Source: Acidobacteriota bacterium (GTDB lineage: Bacteria > Acidobacteriota > Blastocatellia > Pyrinomonadales > Pyrinomonadaceae). Taken from it: 64,000 bases of DNA. This document shows, one piece after another, positions 1-7,770 of the stretch; position 1 is the stretch's first letter; each line of letters begins with the position of its first letter. The translations under genes were made by a program, and so were the position numbers. Location: positions 248,001 to 312,000 of the forward strand of contig JADJWI010000003.1 in the NCBI GenBank assembly GCA_016716435.1. The letters are read 5' to 3'. Under the pieces are notes generated by a model. It was not told the DNA's origin, did no database searches, and saw nothing but the letters and a program-made list of their open reading frames with translations.

Positions 1-372
1 TCTGAAGTTGGTGAGGCCGAACCTTAATTTCGCGGGAGCTTTGTCCGACGCGGTCACCACAAGTTCCTTGGGCTTCAACGCCGTCCGCGATCCGGCTCGG
101 CCCAAACTGCCCAAAAGAACATTTATGCTTGTGTTCCGCCCCCGACTTTCTACTGTCTTTCCGTCTTTCGTCTGGCCTCGTAACTGTACTTCATCTCCCA
201 GACCAAACATAAAATACTCACCGGGAAGGGACGTGCACAGGAGAATGATCGTACCGTCCTTCAGTTGTCCGGTTTCGAACTCGCATTCGTAGTCAGCTCC
301 GTTTGAAGAGGTAAGTATGCCCGTGCCTTCGTAAATATCGATGCACTTTCCGTAATGATCTTCGAGGCTCAT
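1..372 (-). CDS. Unrecognised protein, N-terminal part (runs off left edge)
   Basis: An open frame of 124 codons reads without a stop from an ATG at 372 to the left end of the window, so only the N-terminus is present. It begins MSLEDHYGKC and contains a 'GxGILTSSNGxxYECEFExGQLxDG' type pattern and ends in view at an 'FGLTNF' motif; there is no signal peptide or membrane segment. Codon choice (many C/G third bases) looks like that of the neighbours, which supports coding. There is no obvious Shine-Dalgarno sequence before the ATG. I do not recognise the family. The next gene on the right is divergent, with about 300 bp between. Confidence 0.6.
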   Translation of the reverse strand, partial: MSLEDHYGKCIDIYEGTGILTSSNGADYECEFETGQLKDGTIILLCTSLPGEYFMFGLGDEVQLRGQTKDGKTVESRGRNTSINVLLGSLGRAGSRTALKPKELVVTASDKAPAKLRFGLTNFR

Positions 373-668
373 CGAGTTAGAATAAAACACAGTTGGAGGA
401 TTGTTTACCCGAAGCAAAGCAATAAATCATTTTGGAGCAAATGGCTGCTGAAAGCGCAATGCCGCCAATTGCGCATACGCCCTAGGCGTCTGAGTTGCTT
501 CACCTTTCAACGATTTCATTGGCGTCTTTTCGCGAACCATCTTCTTTTCATTAAATGTAGTGCCCGCCATGCATCCATTTTCTCCGTTGTGCATCTCAGA
601 GAAATAGAAATACAGATTTCGAATAATCGTTAGTTAAACAGATTCACAAACGAAGCGAGGTAAATGTT
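373..668. other. Intergenic region, nothing convincing
   Basis: About 300 bp between the divergent left-edge gene and the secreted DUF6569-type gene. Short open frames on both strands are interrupted by stops. I see no clear promoter pair, hairpin or RNA gene, although the promoters of both flanking genes must lie here. Confidence 0.5.
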
Positions 669-1745
669 ATGAAGGGCTTAGCAAGTTTCAGCCTTACGGT
701 GGTGGTGTGTTTTTGCATCGGAGTTGTATCGGCATTTGGACAGACCGCGTACCGGATCTCGGCGCCATACACGAACCAAAATTTGACGATCTTCCTTATC
801 CACGGTGAAGATGCGAGCAGCAATAAAGATCTGATCACGCTGCAAGAGGCGATGGAGATGAAGGTCTTCAAGGTGTATGAAACCGAAGACGTGGACGAGT
901 TGATCGTCGAAAACATCTCGCCTAAGTACGACGTTTTCATCCAGTCCGGCGACATCGTTAAGGGCGGAAAGCAGGACCGCGTGCTTGCGATCAGCATCAT
1001 AGTTCCGCGAAACTCCGGCAAGGTCTCGATCGAAGCTTTCTGCGTTGAATCAGATAGATGGGAAGGCCGCGGCAACGAAAGCCAGAAGGAATTTTCATCG
1101 TCGGAAGAAAGAATAGTTTCCCGGGAGCTGAAGCTCGCGGCAAATGGACCGGGAACGGCATCGGGATCTGGAACGGGTTCAGGTTCGGGTTCGGCATCGG
1201 GTGCGGCACCGCCTCCTCCGGCTAGGGGTTCACAAACAGCGGTTTGGACTGAGGTGGCGAACGCACAGAGGAATATCTCTGCCAACGTGACCGTCGATGT
1301 TACGGCAAACAGCTCAGCCTCGAGCCTCCAGCTTTCGCTTGAGAATAAGAAACTCGTAAAAGCCAGAGAAGAGTTCGCAAAGAAATTCTCTGAGCTTACA
1401 AAAGGCAAGACCGACGTCATCGGGTATGCCTTCGCCATCAATGGCAAGATAAACAGCGCCGATATTTACGTGTCCAATCACCTCTTCAACAAGGTCTGGC
1501 CGAAAATGCTGAACGCGGCCGTCACCGAAGCGATCTCGCTGGCCGATCAAGAAGAAGCAGAAAGCGAACCGACCGCGGGCGATATCAGCACCTTTCTCTC
1601 GGAGGCCGATAAAGGAACACCGAAAGAACGTCAAACGGTTGCCAAATCAAAAGTCGTCACCCGCTCTACAGAAAATGAGGTCGTATACGAGGCGAGAGAT
1701 AAAGCAAACGTCGTCGTTCATCGTAGCTATGTGAAATTGAACTGA
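669..1745 (+). CDS. Secreted DUF6569 / ARPP-1-like protein
   Basis: 358 residues with an N-terminal signal peptide ending in 'SAFGQ' (residues 1-25). The region to about residue 150 carries the pattern 'LTIFLIHG ... TLQEAMEM ... VDELIVEN ... GDIVKGGKQDR ... SGKVSIEAFCVE', which I recognise as the ARPP-1 (DUF6569) type domain; its biochemical role is not known. A low-complexity Gly/Ser/Ala/Pro linker (about residues 158-185) leads to a second charged domain without known motifs. The start is set by GAGG eight bases before the ATG. It is monocistronic: a gap with tRNA-Asn on the other strand follows. Probably periplasmic or surface; function unknown. Confidence 0.8.
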   Translation: MKGLASFSLTVVVCFCIGVVSAFGQTAYRISAPYTNQNLTIFLIHGEDASSNKDLITLQEAMEMKVFKVYETEDVDELIVENISPKYDVFIQSGDIVKGGKQDRVLAISIIVPRNSGKVSIEAFCVESDRWEGRGNESQKEFSSSEERIVSRELKLAANGPGTASGSGTGSGSGSASGAAPPPPARGSQTAVWTEVANAQRNISANVTVDVTANSSASSLQLSLENKKLVKAREEFAKKFSELTKGKTDVIGYAFAINGKINSADIYVSNHLFNKVWPKMLNAAVTEAISLADQEEAESEPTAGDISTFLSEADKGTPKERQTVAKSKVVTRSTENEVVYEARDKANVVVHRSYVKLN

Positions 1746-1769
1746 TCGCGCCACACGGGAAAAACTGCG

Positions 1770-1805
1770 GAAAATAGAAAAGCGGTGGTCAATATGACCA
1801 CCGCT
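1770..1805 (-). terminator. Intrinsic terminator after tRNA-Asn
   Basis: A perfect 10-bp stem (1781-1790 with 1796-1805, loop of five) is followed on the minus strand by a T-rich run (TTTTCTATTTT). It lies just past the 3' end of tRNA-Asn. On the plus strand no T-run follows, so it mainly serves the tRNA. Confidence 0.75.
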
Positions 1806-1821
1806 AAACTCTTCTAAAAAT

Positions 1822-1896
<75 letters not shown>

Positions 1897-2068
1897 ATGC
1901 ACCCCGCGAGGGGCGAACTTAGAGAATAGGAGTTTCGAAAAACCTTGTCAAGCGCATTTGGGCGAGGCTTTTGAATGTGGCGGGCGAACGGTTTAGTGTG
2001 TATTCCCCCGCGGGCGCATTAAGATATGCGGCATCGGGATAGCCATTCGCCGCCGGGCGATTTTCTTG

Positions 2069-2074
2069 TATAAT
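2069..2074 (+). promoter_or_regulatory. TATAAT box directly before the DUF1801 gene
   Basis: A perfect TATAAT stands ten bases before the ATG at 2084. If used as a -10 box, transcription would begin within a few bases of the start codon, giving a leaderless or nearly leaderless mRNA. The -35 position is weak (TTCGCC). Confidence 0.4.
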
Positions 2075-2083
2075 CACGGGGCT

Positions 2084-2512
2084 ATGGCCAAGGCAGAGTT
2101 AAAGACACAGGAAACGGACGCGAGCGTTGAGGACTTTATCGGCTCGGTAGAGAATGAAACGCTGCAGCAGGATGCCTTTCGCCTGCTTGAGATGTTTAAG
2201 CGGATCACGAAAGAGGAGCCAAAGATGTGGGGCCCTTCGATCATCGGCTTCGGGAGCCGGACGTTAAAATACGAATCGGGCCGCGAGCTTGATTGGATGA
2301 TAACGGGCTTTAGCCCGCGGAAGGCGAACCTTTCGCTTTACGTGCTCTGCGGCGCTGAGGGTGAGGACGAGCTTCTTGCCAAGCTCGGCAAATACAAGAA
2401 CGGCGTTTCGTGTCTCTATATCAACAAGCTGGCCGATATCGACGAAAAGGTGCTCGAACGCCTGATAAAAGTATCGGTCGCAAAAGCGCGAAAGAGCACG
2501 AAGGCGTGCTGA
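2084..2512 (+). CDS. DUF1801 family protein
   Basis: A soluble protein of 142 residues. The central part 'EPKMWGPSIIGFG' with 'YESGRELDWMITGFSPRKANLSLYV' and 'CLYINKLADID' near the end is the DUF1801 (YdhG-like) fold, a small domain found in many bacteria with no established activity. I chose the ATG at 2084 rather than a TTG at 2066 because the upstream codons overlap a TATAAT box. There is no Shine-Dalgarno sequence. The gene converges on lon, with only eight bases between the stops. Confidence 0.85.
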   Translation: MAKAELKTQETDASVEDFIGSVENETLQQDAFRLLEMFKRITKEEPKMWGPSIIGFGSRTLKYESGRELDWMITGFSPRKANLSLYVLCGAEGEDELLAKLGKYKNGVSCLYINKLADIDEKVLERLIKVSVAKARKSTKAC

Positions 2513-2525
2513 GTCTTCGCTCAGC
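2508..2525. repeat. Hairpin holding both stop codons of convergent genes
   Basis: GCTGAG (2508-2513) and CTCAGC (2520-2525) form a 6-bp stem with loop TCTTCG. The TGA of the DUF1801 gene lies in the left arm and the TGA of lon in the right arm. No T-run follows on either side, so it is not a standard intrinsic terminator; it may still protect or end both messages. Confidence 0.5.
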
Positions 2526-4989
2526 TATCCTTTGCGATCAACCGATCCGAGGGCTGCTCGCCGCCGCCATCGCGTTCGGGAATGATCAGGTTCGCCGGCG
2601 TCGCTCCGGCCGAATCAACGGGCTCAAGAGCGGCGTTCAAAACATCGCTCACCCGCTTTGCCTTGATTATCTCCAGTTCCTTGCGGACGTCCTCCGGAAT
2701 CTCATCAACATCGGCCTCATTCTGCTCGGGCAAAATTATCCGGCGGATGCCGGCGCGATGTGCTGCGAGCACTTTTTCCTTGATGCCGCCGACCGGAAAC
2801 ACCAAACCCGAAAGCGTTATCTCGCCCGTCATTGCCGTATCTGACCGCACCTTGCGGCCGCTGTAAAGCGAGGCAAGCGCCGAGGCCATCGTCACACCCG
2901 CACTCGGCCCGTCCTTCGGGATAGCCCCGGCCGGAACGTGGAGGTGAACGCCGTTCTGCTTGATGGCATCGGGGTCAATGTCAAACTCTGCGGCGTGCGA
3001 CCAAAGGTAGCTGCGGGCCGCCTGAGCCGATTCCTTCATCACATCGCCGAGCTGGCCGGTCAGCGTAAGTCCGCTGCCGCCGGGCAGGCCGGTCGCCTCG
3101 ATAAAGAGAACCTCGCCGCCCATCTCGGTCCAGGCCATTCCGGTCGCAACGCCCGCGGGCATCTCGGTTCGTGCCGATTCCGGATGAAACCTCGGCGGGC
3201 CAAGATACTCACGGATCTCCGCTACATCGATCGTAACTTTGTCTTTCGAGCCCTCGGCGACCTTCAGCGCGACCTTGCGGGCAATGTTGCCGATGGCTCG
3301 TTCGACCTGCCGCACGCCGGCCTCGCGTGTGTATCGCGAGGTGAGCAAATTGATGGCGGCGTCGGTGATCTCAAACTGCTCTTCGGTCAGTCCGTTTTCC
3401 CGCACCTGCCGCGGGACAAGATATTGCTTCGCGATGTTGAGCTTCTCGCGGTCGCTGTAGCCGGCGATCTGGATTATCTCCATTCGGTCGCGGAGCGGCA
3501 TCGGGATCGGCCCGAGCGAATTCGCCGTCGCGATGAAAAAGACCTTCGAAAGATCGAACGGCAGATCAAGATAATTATCGCGAAACGTATTGTTCTGCGC
3601 CGGGTCGAATATCTCGAGCAGGGCGGCCGATGGGTCGCCGCGATAGTCGTTGCCAAGCTTATCTATCTCGTCAAGCATCATCACCGGATTATTGACGCCG
3701 ACGCGGCGAAGAGCTTGAATTATCCGACCCGGCATCGCGCCGATGTATGTCCTTCGGTGGCCGCGGAGCTCGGCCTCATCGCGCATGCCGCCAAGCGACA
3801 TCCGCTCAAATTCACGCCCGAGCGAGCGGGCGATCGAACGCCCAAGTGAGGTCTTGCCAACGCCCGGAGGCCCGACGAATAGCAGGATCGGGCTCTTCGA
3901 ATCCGGCCGCAGCTTTACGACCGCGAGCGATTCGAGTATGCGTTCCTTTACGTCCTCAAGCCCGTAGTGATCTTCATCCAAAACCCGGCGGGCCTCGCCG
4001 AGGTCGAGTTTTTCTTCGCTCGATTTCCGCCAGGGAAGCTCGAGCACATATTCGAGATATGTGCGGATAACGTGATAGTCCGGCGCCGACTGCGGCAGAG
4101 CCTCCATCCGCTTGAGTTCCCGCTCGGCCTCTTTGCGGACGTCGTCGGGTATATCGGCCGTTTCAAGCCGCTCGCGGAGCTGCTCCGCCTCGGCCTTTTC
4201 GCCTCTATCCTCGTCCTCGCCGAGTTCTTTTTTGATCGCCTTTAGCTGCTGTCGGAGAACGTAATCCCGCTGGGCTTTATCCATCTCGCCCTGTGCCTCG
4301 GACGCGATCTTGGTCCGGATCTGCATTATCTCGACCTCGCGGGCGAGAGCGGCGTGTGTCAGCGTCAAAAGCGAATCGACCGTTTCGGACTCGAGCATTT
4401 TTTGCTCGGTCTCGGTGCCAAGGTCGAGCACCGAGGCCATGAAATACGAGAGCTGGACCGGGTCCTGCTGCGTCATAACAGCCATCCGGATCTCCGGCGG
4501 CACCTGTGGAAGCATCGCGAGAGCTTCCTGGATCAACCCGTGTATGTTCCGCTTGAGTGCCTCGATCTCTTCCTCGTCAACGCGTTCGAGCTCCGGCAGC
4601 TTTTCGACGCGGGCCTTGAGATACGGCTGTTCCTCAAGCCACTCGACAATGCGGAAACGCTCAAGCCCCTGAACGATGAGCTGCATCACGCCCTCGTTCC
4701 GCATCATCCGCTTGATGCTGACGATGGTGCCGATGGTGTAAATGTCGTCGTACTTCGCCTCGTCGCCGGAGACCCCTTCCGTTTTCGTAGTAATGCAGCC
4801 GAGAAGCTTTTCCTCGGTGGTCAGCGCGGATTCGGTAGCCCGCATCGAGCGCTCGCGGCCGACCGCCAGCGGCACGACCGTGTCCGGAAAAAGGGTCGTA
4901 TTCTGAAGCGGCAATATCGCCATCTCAGAGATATGCGGAATTTCGACCTCGGTAACTATCGTCGGATTTTGGGGTGTTTCATCTGCCAT
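2521..4989 (-). CDS. lon: ATP-dependent Lon protease
   Basis: 822 residues, the normal size. An N-terminal LON substrate domain (about 20-215) and coiled-coil helices lead to the AAA+ module, with Walker A GPPGVGKT at about 371-378 and Walker B 'MMLDEIDKLG', then the Ser-Lys protease domain with the catalytic serine in 'KDGPSAG' (about 695) and lysine in 'GGIKEKVLAA' (about 738). It degrades misfolded and short-lived regulatory proteins in the cytoplasm. An in-frame start 16 codons upstream exists, but the ATG at 4989 is preceded by GAAGGGA and overlaps the stop of the upstream gene by one base (TAATG), pointing to coupled translation. It is last in the operon CBS > hsp20 > TonB_C > lon. Confidence 0.97.
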   Translation of the reverse strand: MADETPQNPTIVTEVEIPHISEMAILPLQNTTLFPDTVVPLAVGRERSMRATESALTTEEKLLGCITTKTEGVSGDEAKYDDIYTIGTIVSIKRMMRNEGVMQLIVQGLERFRIVEWLEEQPYLKARVEKLPELERVDEEEIEALKRNIHGLIQEALAMLPQVPPEIRMAVMTQQDPVQLSYFMASVLDLGTETEQKMLESETVDSLLTLTHAALAREVEIMQIRTKIASEAQGEMDKAQRDYVLRQQLKAIKKELGEDEDRGEKAEAEQLRERLETADIPDDVRKEAERELKRMEALPQSAPDYHVIRTYLEYVLELPWRKSSEEKLDLGEARRVLDEDHYGLEDVKERILESLAVVKLRPDSKSPILLFVGPPGVGKTSLGRSIARSLGREFERMSLGGMRDEAELRGHRRTYIGAMPGRIIQALRRVGVNNPVMMLDEIDKLGNDYRGDPSAALLEIFDPAQNNTFRDNYLDLPFDLSKVFFIATANSLGPIPMPLRDRMEIIQIAGYSDREKLNIAKQYLVPRQVRENGLTEEQFEITDAAINLLTSRYTREAGVRQVERAIGNIARKVALKVAEGSKDKVTIDVAEIREYLGPPRFHPESARTEMPAGVATGMAWTEMGGEVLFIEATGLPGGSGLTLTGQLGDVMKESAQAARSYLWSHAAEFDIDPDAIKQNGVHLHVPAGAIPKDGPSAGVTMASALASLYSGRKVRSDTAMTGEITLSGLVFPVGGIKEKVLAAHRAGIRRIILPEQNEADVDEIPEDVRKELEIIKAKRVSDVLNAALEPVDSAGATPANLIIPERDGGGEQPSDRLIAKDS

Positions 4990-5702
4990 TATTTCCCTTC
5001 GTTTTGTTTCAGCCACTTCTCGCGTTCTACTCTGCAAGTGGAACAGAAATAGGTTTCTTCATTTTCAATGCCGGTGTCTACACATCCACGGTTCGATTCG
5101 AGATTGGCATTCGGGAAAAACGTTTCCTCCGCTCGGTCATATCGTTCAAAGTAATCGTCCTCGTCTGAGAAACGAGCAATCAACCCGTAAGATACGGACT
5201 GAATCTCTACTTCCATCAACCTGTTATGAACTTCGCAATACCGGTCCTTAATGACACCATCTTTCCGCGGCAGCAAAAGCGTCTTCGGTGCATATGTGCC
5301 TACAGAAACTTTGACCACAAAGGAGGATTCGAATGAAGATTCCGTCCGCGTTACACGCTCCACCTCACCTTGTTCAATGGTGAACCAGCCTCCATGAGTG
5401 TAATGAAACTGAAGGACCACTGTTCTAACTTCTGAATCAGCAACGGGTGCGAACCGCCATTCTCTTGCCGCTTGGGCAGAGATGGCTCTCAACAACGGAT
5501 GCCCGGAAATTACCTTTGCTGAACTTACATTACCCTCCGGAGCGATCTCGATAGCAACGATCACTTGACCTTCGGCTCTAACCACTTCAGCCGCTGGAGG
5601 GTACTTCTCCGGGGCTTTACGAAAGATCGGCTCAAGTGAATTTTGAGCCGAGGCGAGCGTCCCCGCCGAGAGAAGAACTAAGATTATTGAAAGTTGTCTC
5701 AT
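4989..5702 (-). CDS. Secreted TonB C-terminal domain protein with Cys-rich tail
   Basis: 237 residues. A signal peptide (1-19, 'ASAQ') is followed by a TonB_C-type domain (about 28-105) with 'YPPAAEVVRAEGQVIVAIEIAPEG' style sequence and 'AAREWRFAP'. The usual membrane anchor and Pro-rich spacer of TonB are missing, so it is probably periplasmic and not a standard energy transducer. The tail (about 150-237) holds CxxH, a GC pair and a CxxC ('YCEVHNR', 'NRGCVD', 'FCSTCR'), which suggests a metal site or disulfides. Start and stop overlap the genes on both sides (ATGA with hsp20, TAATG with lon), an odd place for an exported protein. Confidence 0.75.
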   Translation of the reverse strand: MRQLSIILVLLSAGTLASAQNSLEPIFRKAPEKYPPAAEVVRAEGQVIVAIEIAPEGNVSSAKVISGHPLLRAISAQAAREWRFAPVADSEVRTVVLQFHYTHGGWFTIEQGEVERVTRTESSFESSFVVKVSVGTYAPKTLLLPRKDGVIKDRYCEVHNRLMEVEIQSVSYGLIARFSDEDDYFERYDRAEETFFPNANLESNRGCVDTGIENEETYFCSTCRVEREKWLKQNEGK

Positions 5703-6064
5703 CTTTCTTTCGACTTCAGCCGGATGATCAGCAAACCGTTATCGAACATGTGATCGAGCGTTACGCCCTCGATCGGCGACGGGAATTTGAGCGTTTTCTC
5801 GAAGCGGCTGTAGGTGATCTCCATCTGGTGATACGAGGCACCGTCGCCGCACGAGCGGTCCTTTCGGCAGCCGACGATGTAAAGCACATTGCCCTCGACC
5901 TCTATTTCAACATCTTCGGCCGCAACGCCGGCAAGTTCGACCTTGACGACCCAGCCTTCAGAGGTCTGATAAACATCGGCCGCCGGAAACCACAAACGCC
6001 CCGAGGGCTTTGCTCCCTTTGAAGAACCGAGAAATTGAAAATGACGGTTGAATGCCTTTGCCAT
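5699..6064 (-). CDS. Small heat-shock protein (Hsp20 / alpha-crystallin)
   Basis: 121 residues. The alpha-crystallin domain runs from about residue 27 ('FPAADVYQTSEGWVVKVELAGVAAEDVEIEVEGN') to the end, including the 'Y.RFEKTLKFP' and 'GLLIIRLK' strands. Such proteins hold unfolding clients without ATP. The ATG at 6064 is preferred over a longer frame that would overlap the CBS gene and begin with arginine-rich sequence unlike the family. The protein stops right after the last strand, so the C-terminal IxI anchor that normally joins dimers into large oligomers is absent. It lies 13 bp after the CBS gene and overlaps the next gene by four bases, in an operon ending with Lon. Confidence 0.9.
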   Translation of the reverse strand: MAKAFNRHFQFLGSSKGAKPSGRLWFPAADVYQTSEGWVVKVELAGVAAEDVEIEVEGNVLYIVGCRKDRSCGDGASYHQMEITYSRFEKTLKFPSPIEGVTLDHMFDNGLLIIRLKSKER

Positions 6065-6077
6065 AATGGCCGAAAAC

Positions 6078-6539
6078 CTACTTCTTGCTCCAAAATGCCG
6101 TGCCGCTTGAGATCTCTTCGAGCGTTTCGGCGATCTCGCGTTCGTCTTCCATTTCAAGCGCGACGTCCGCCATTGAGATAATGCCCGCGAGCGAGCCATC
6201 CGCCTCTACGACCGGTATTCGGCGGACCTGCTTATCGCCCATCAGCCTTACGGCCTCAAAGGCAAAGTCGTCCGGCCCGACAGAAAATATCTCGGTCGTC
6301 ATCGCCTCGGCGATCGGTGTTTCCGGCCCCTTGCCTTCGGCGACCGCCCGGACGACGATGTCGCGGTCGGTTACGATCCCGACAAGCCGCCCGCTCTCGA
6401 CCACCGGCACCGAGCCCACGTCGCCCTCGCGAAGCAACCGGGCAACATCGCGAAGCGTCATCTCGCGAGTCGCGGTCGTAACCTTCGCCGTCATTATCTG
6501 GCGGCACTTAACGCGCTCATTCTTTGTCGCTTCGGTCAT
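6078..6539 (-). CDS. Two-CBS-domain protein
   Basis: 153 residues made of a tandem CBS pair: first CBS about 12-70 ('IMTAKVTTATREMTLRDVARLL ... VGIVTDRDIVVRAVAEG'), second about 78-140 ('AMTTEIFSVGPDDFAFEAVRLM ... GIISMADVALEM'). CBS pairs usually bind adenine nucleotides and sense energy state; the partner is unknown. It is the first gene of the CBS > hsp20 > TonB_C > lon operon, so it could report energy or stress to that set. GGAG stands about ten bases before the ATG. Upstream (6600-6606) a CTCGAAA element resembles the -35 of heat-shock promoters, but no good matching -10 follows. Confidence 0.9.
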   Translation of the reverse strand: MTEATKNERVKCRQIMTAKVTTATREMTLRDVARLLREGDVGSVPVVESGRLVGIVTDRDIVVRAVAEGKGPETPIAEAMTTEIFSVGPDDFAFEAVRLMGDKQVRRIPVVEADGSLAGIISMADVALEMEDEREIAETLEEISSGTAFWSKK

Positions 6540-6704
6540 CGCAATTTGCTCCGTTCTTTTATTTTGTTTTAGATATGCTTATAAAGCAAGGAAAAGAAAT
6601 TTCGAGCCCCGCAGGCGTGAGATGCCGCGGCCGTTGCGTTATCCTATTTGTTTAGCAGCAAGCGGCCAATTCTCACCTTTGAGCCGCGGGGCCGCCTGAA
6701 TGTA

Positions 6705-7052
6705 ATGGGAAAGTCGAGAACAAATAAACGAAAACCGCCGCGTGAAGGACGCGTCGTAACGGTCGGCCGTGCAGAATCGGTCCCGCCGGGCCGCGGAGCG
6801 ACCGTCCAGCTAAAGGACGGCAGCGAGGTCGCGGTATTCAACGTCGGCGGCCGCTTTTTTGCCATCGAGAATTTCTGCCCTCACAAGGGCTATCCGCTTG
6901 CCGATTCCAAACTCCGCGGCACAACGGTCGAATGCGAATTCCACGGCTGGAAGTTCGACGTAACCAGCGGCGAGTGCTTCACCAAGCCGCAATGCTCGAT
7001 CGACCGCTACGACGTCACCATCGAGGACGGAATGATCAGGCTCCACGTATAA
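6705..7052 (+). CDS. Rieske [2Fe-2S] protein, NirD/ferredoxin type
   Basis: A soluble protein of 116 residues with both Rieske cluster motifs: Cys58-Pro-His60 and Cys77-Glu-Phe-His80, in 'ENFCPHKGYPLA' and 'VECEFHGWKFD'. The compact size and lack of a membrane helix or signal place it with the small ferredoxin-type or nitrite-reductase small-subunit-like Rieske proteins. It would carry electrons in the cytoplasm; no oxygenase or nitrite reductase large subunit is nearby. The first 15 residues are basic (KSRTNKRKPPR). The ATG at 6705 lacks a clear ribosome site. The minus-strand terminator of the next gene overlaps its end. Confidence 0.9.
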   Translation: MGKSRTNKRKPPREGRVVTVGRAESVPPGRGATVQLKDGSEVAVFNVGGRFFAIENFCPHKGYPLADSKLRGTTVECEFHGWKFDVTSGECFTKPQCSIDRYDVTIEDGMIRLHV

Positions 7053-7084
7053 AAAAATCGGCGAGCCCGCCATCGAGCTCGCCG
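7051..7084 (-). terminator. Intrinsic terminator of the papain-like peptidase gene
   Basis: CGGCGAGC (7059-7066) pairs with GCTCGCCG (7077-7084), and on the minus strand seven T residues follow. It lies 35 bp beyond the stop of the minus-strand peptidase gene and abuts the Rieske stop codon. Confidence 0.8.
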
Positions 7085-7118
7085 AACATTAATTTATCAG
7101 GTCCTTCGACCCGTCGGG

Positions 7119-7646
7119 TCAAATGCTGCGGTTACGGTAGGCGATTACCAGCGGTTCCGGGCCGCTTGTGTATTCCGTGATGCCGCGTTCGACAAACTTG
7201 CCCTTCCGCGGTTCCATTACCTCGACCATCTGCATATCAAGGTCATAGCCGCAAATGACGTTAACGTGGTTGCCATTCGAGAATGCGTCGAAGTAGCCGA
7301 CGATTACCGGGCCGCGTGTCGCAAGTGTCTCGTGGATAAGCCCTGGACGAAGTGCAGGCTCCTCATAAACGAACATTTCGAACCGCGGCTGACGGTAAAG
7401 GCTAAGCAACTCGTGCTTCTCCAGAATGCCATAGTCTGCGTGGCTCTTCTTATGTACATCACCCGTTGTGCTGTCGCTGTTGTACATCGCCTTGATGTCC
7501 CTCTCTTTCCTTAAAGCCGACTGCGAAAAAACGGTTCCGAATTTGTTTGCACGCTGCCACCATTCAAGACAGGCGGCCCAGCATGCGTTCTTATGTTCCT
7601 GTTTGATCGGTTTAACTTTTTTATAATCGTTATCTACAAAGCCCAT
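7119..7646 (-). CDS. Papain-like cysteine peptidase (AvrRpt2/C39-like fold)
   Basis: 175 residues. The nucleophile region is 'VKPIKQEHKNACWAAC' with Gln16 as oxyanion residue and Cys22 as nucleophile; the histidine is His127 in 'NGNHVNVICGYD'. The usual third residue (Asp/Asn before Pro) is replaced by Glu145 in 'VMEPRKGKF'. This matches papain-like peptidases of the AvrRpt2 type. No signal peptide is seen with the start at 7646, which is fixed by GGGAGG eight bases upstream. It stands alone between two terminators. Substrate unknown; it could mature an exported peptide or be a contact-delivered effector, but no secretion genes adjoin. Confidence 0.75.
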   Translation of the reverse strand: MGFVDNDYKKVKPIKQEHKNACWAACLEWWQRANKFGTVFSQSALRKERDIKAMYNSDSTTGDVHKKSHADYGILEKHELLSLYRQPRFEMFVYEEPALRPGLIHETLATRGPVIVGYFDAFSNGNHVNVICGYDLDMQMVEVMEPRKGKFVERGITEYTSGPEPLVIAYRNRSI

Positions 7647-7711
7647 TATTAAAGCCTCCCATACAGGTTTACTGACTGCTGTTCGCGGCGGTTTTTGCAT
7701 AAGCCGAGCAC

Positions 7712-7734
7712 AAAAACGGCGGGAACGCCGTTTT
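7712..7734. terminator. Bidirectional terminator hairpin
   Basis: AAAACGGCG and CGCCGTTTT form a perfect 9-bp stem with a GGAA loop; the A and T flanks give a T-run on either strand. It lies just past the stop of the minus-strand secreted YscW-domain gene and before the peptidase gene. Confidence 0.75.
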
Positions 7735-7770
7735 CGGGCCCCGCCTTTTTGGTTTAAGTTACGCTGAAGA

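Noticed and set aside
8..292. 94-codon open frame on the plus strand at the left edge
   Set aside because: It lies opposite the open minus-strand frame 1-372, which has better codon use and no stop to the edge.
6579..6606. Heat-shock sigma promoter before the CBS-hsp20-lon operon
   Set aside because: CTCGAAA resembles a -35, but no convincing -10 at the right distance was found.
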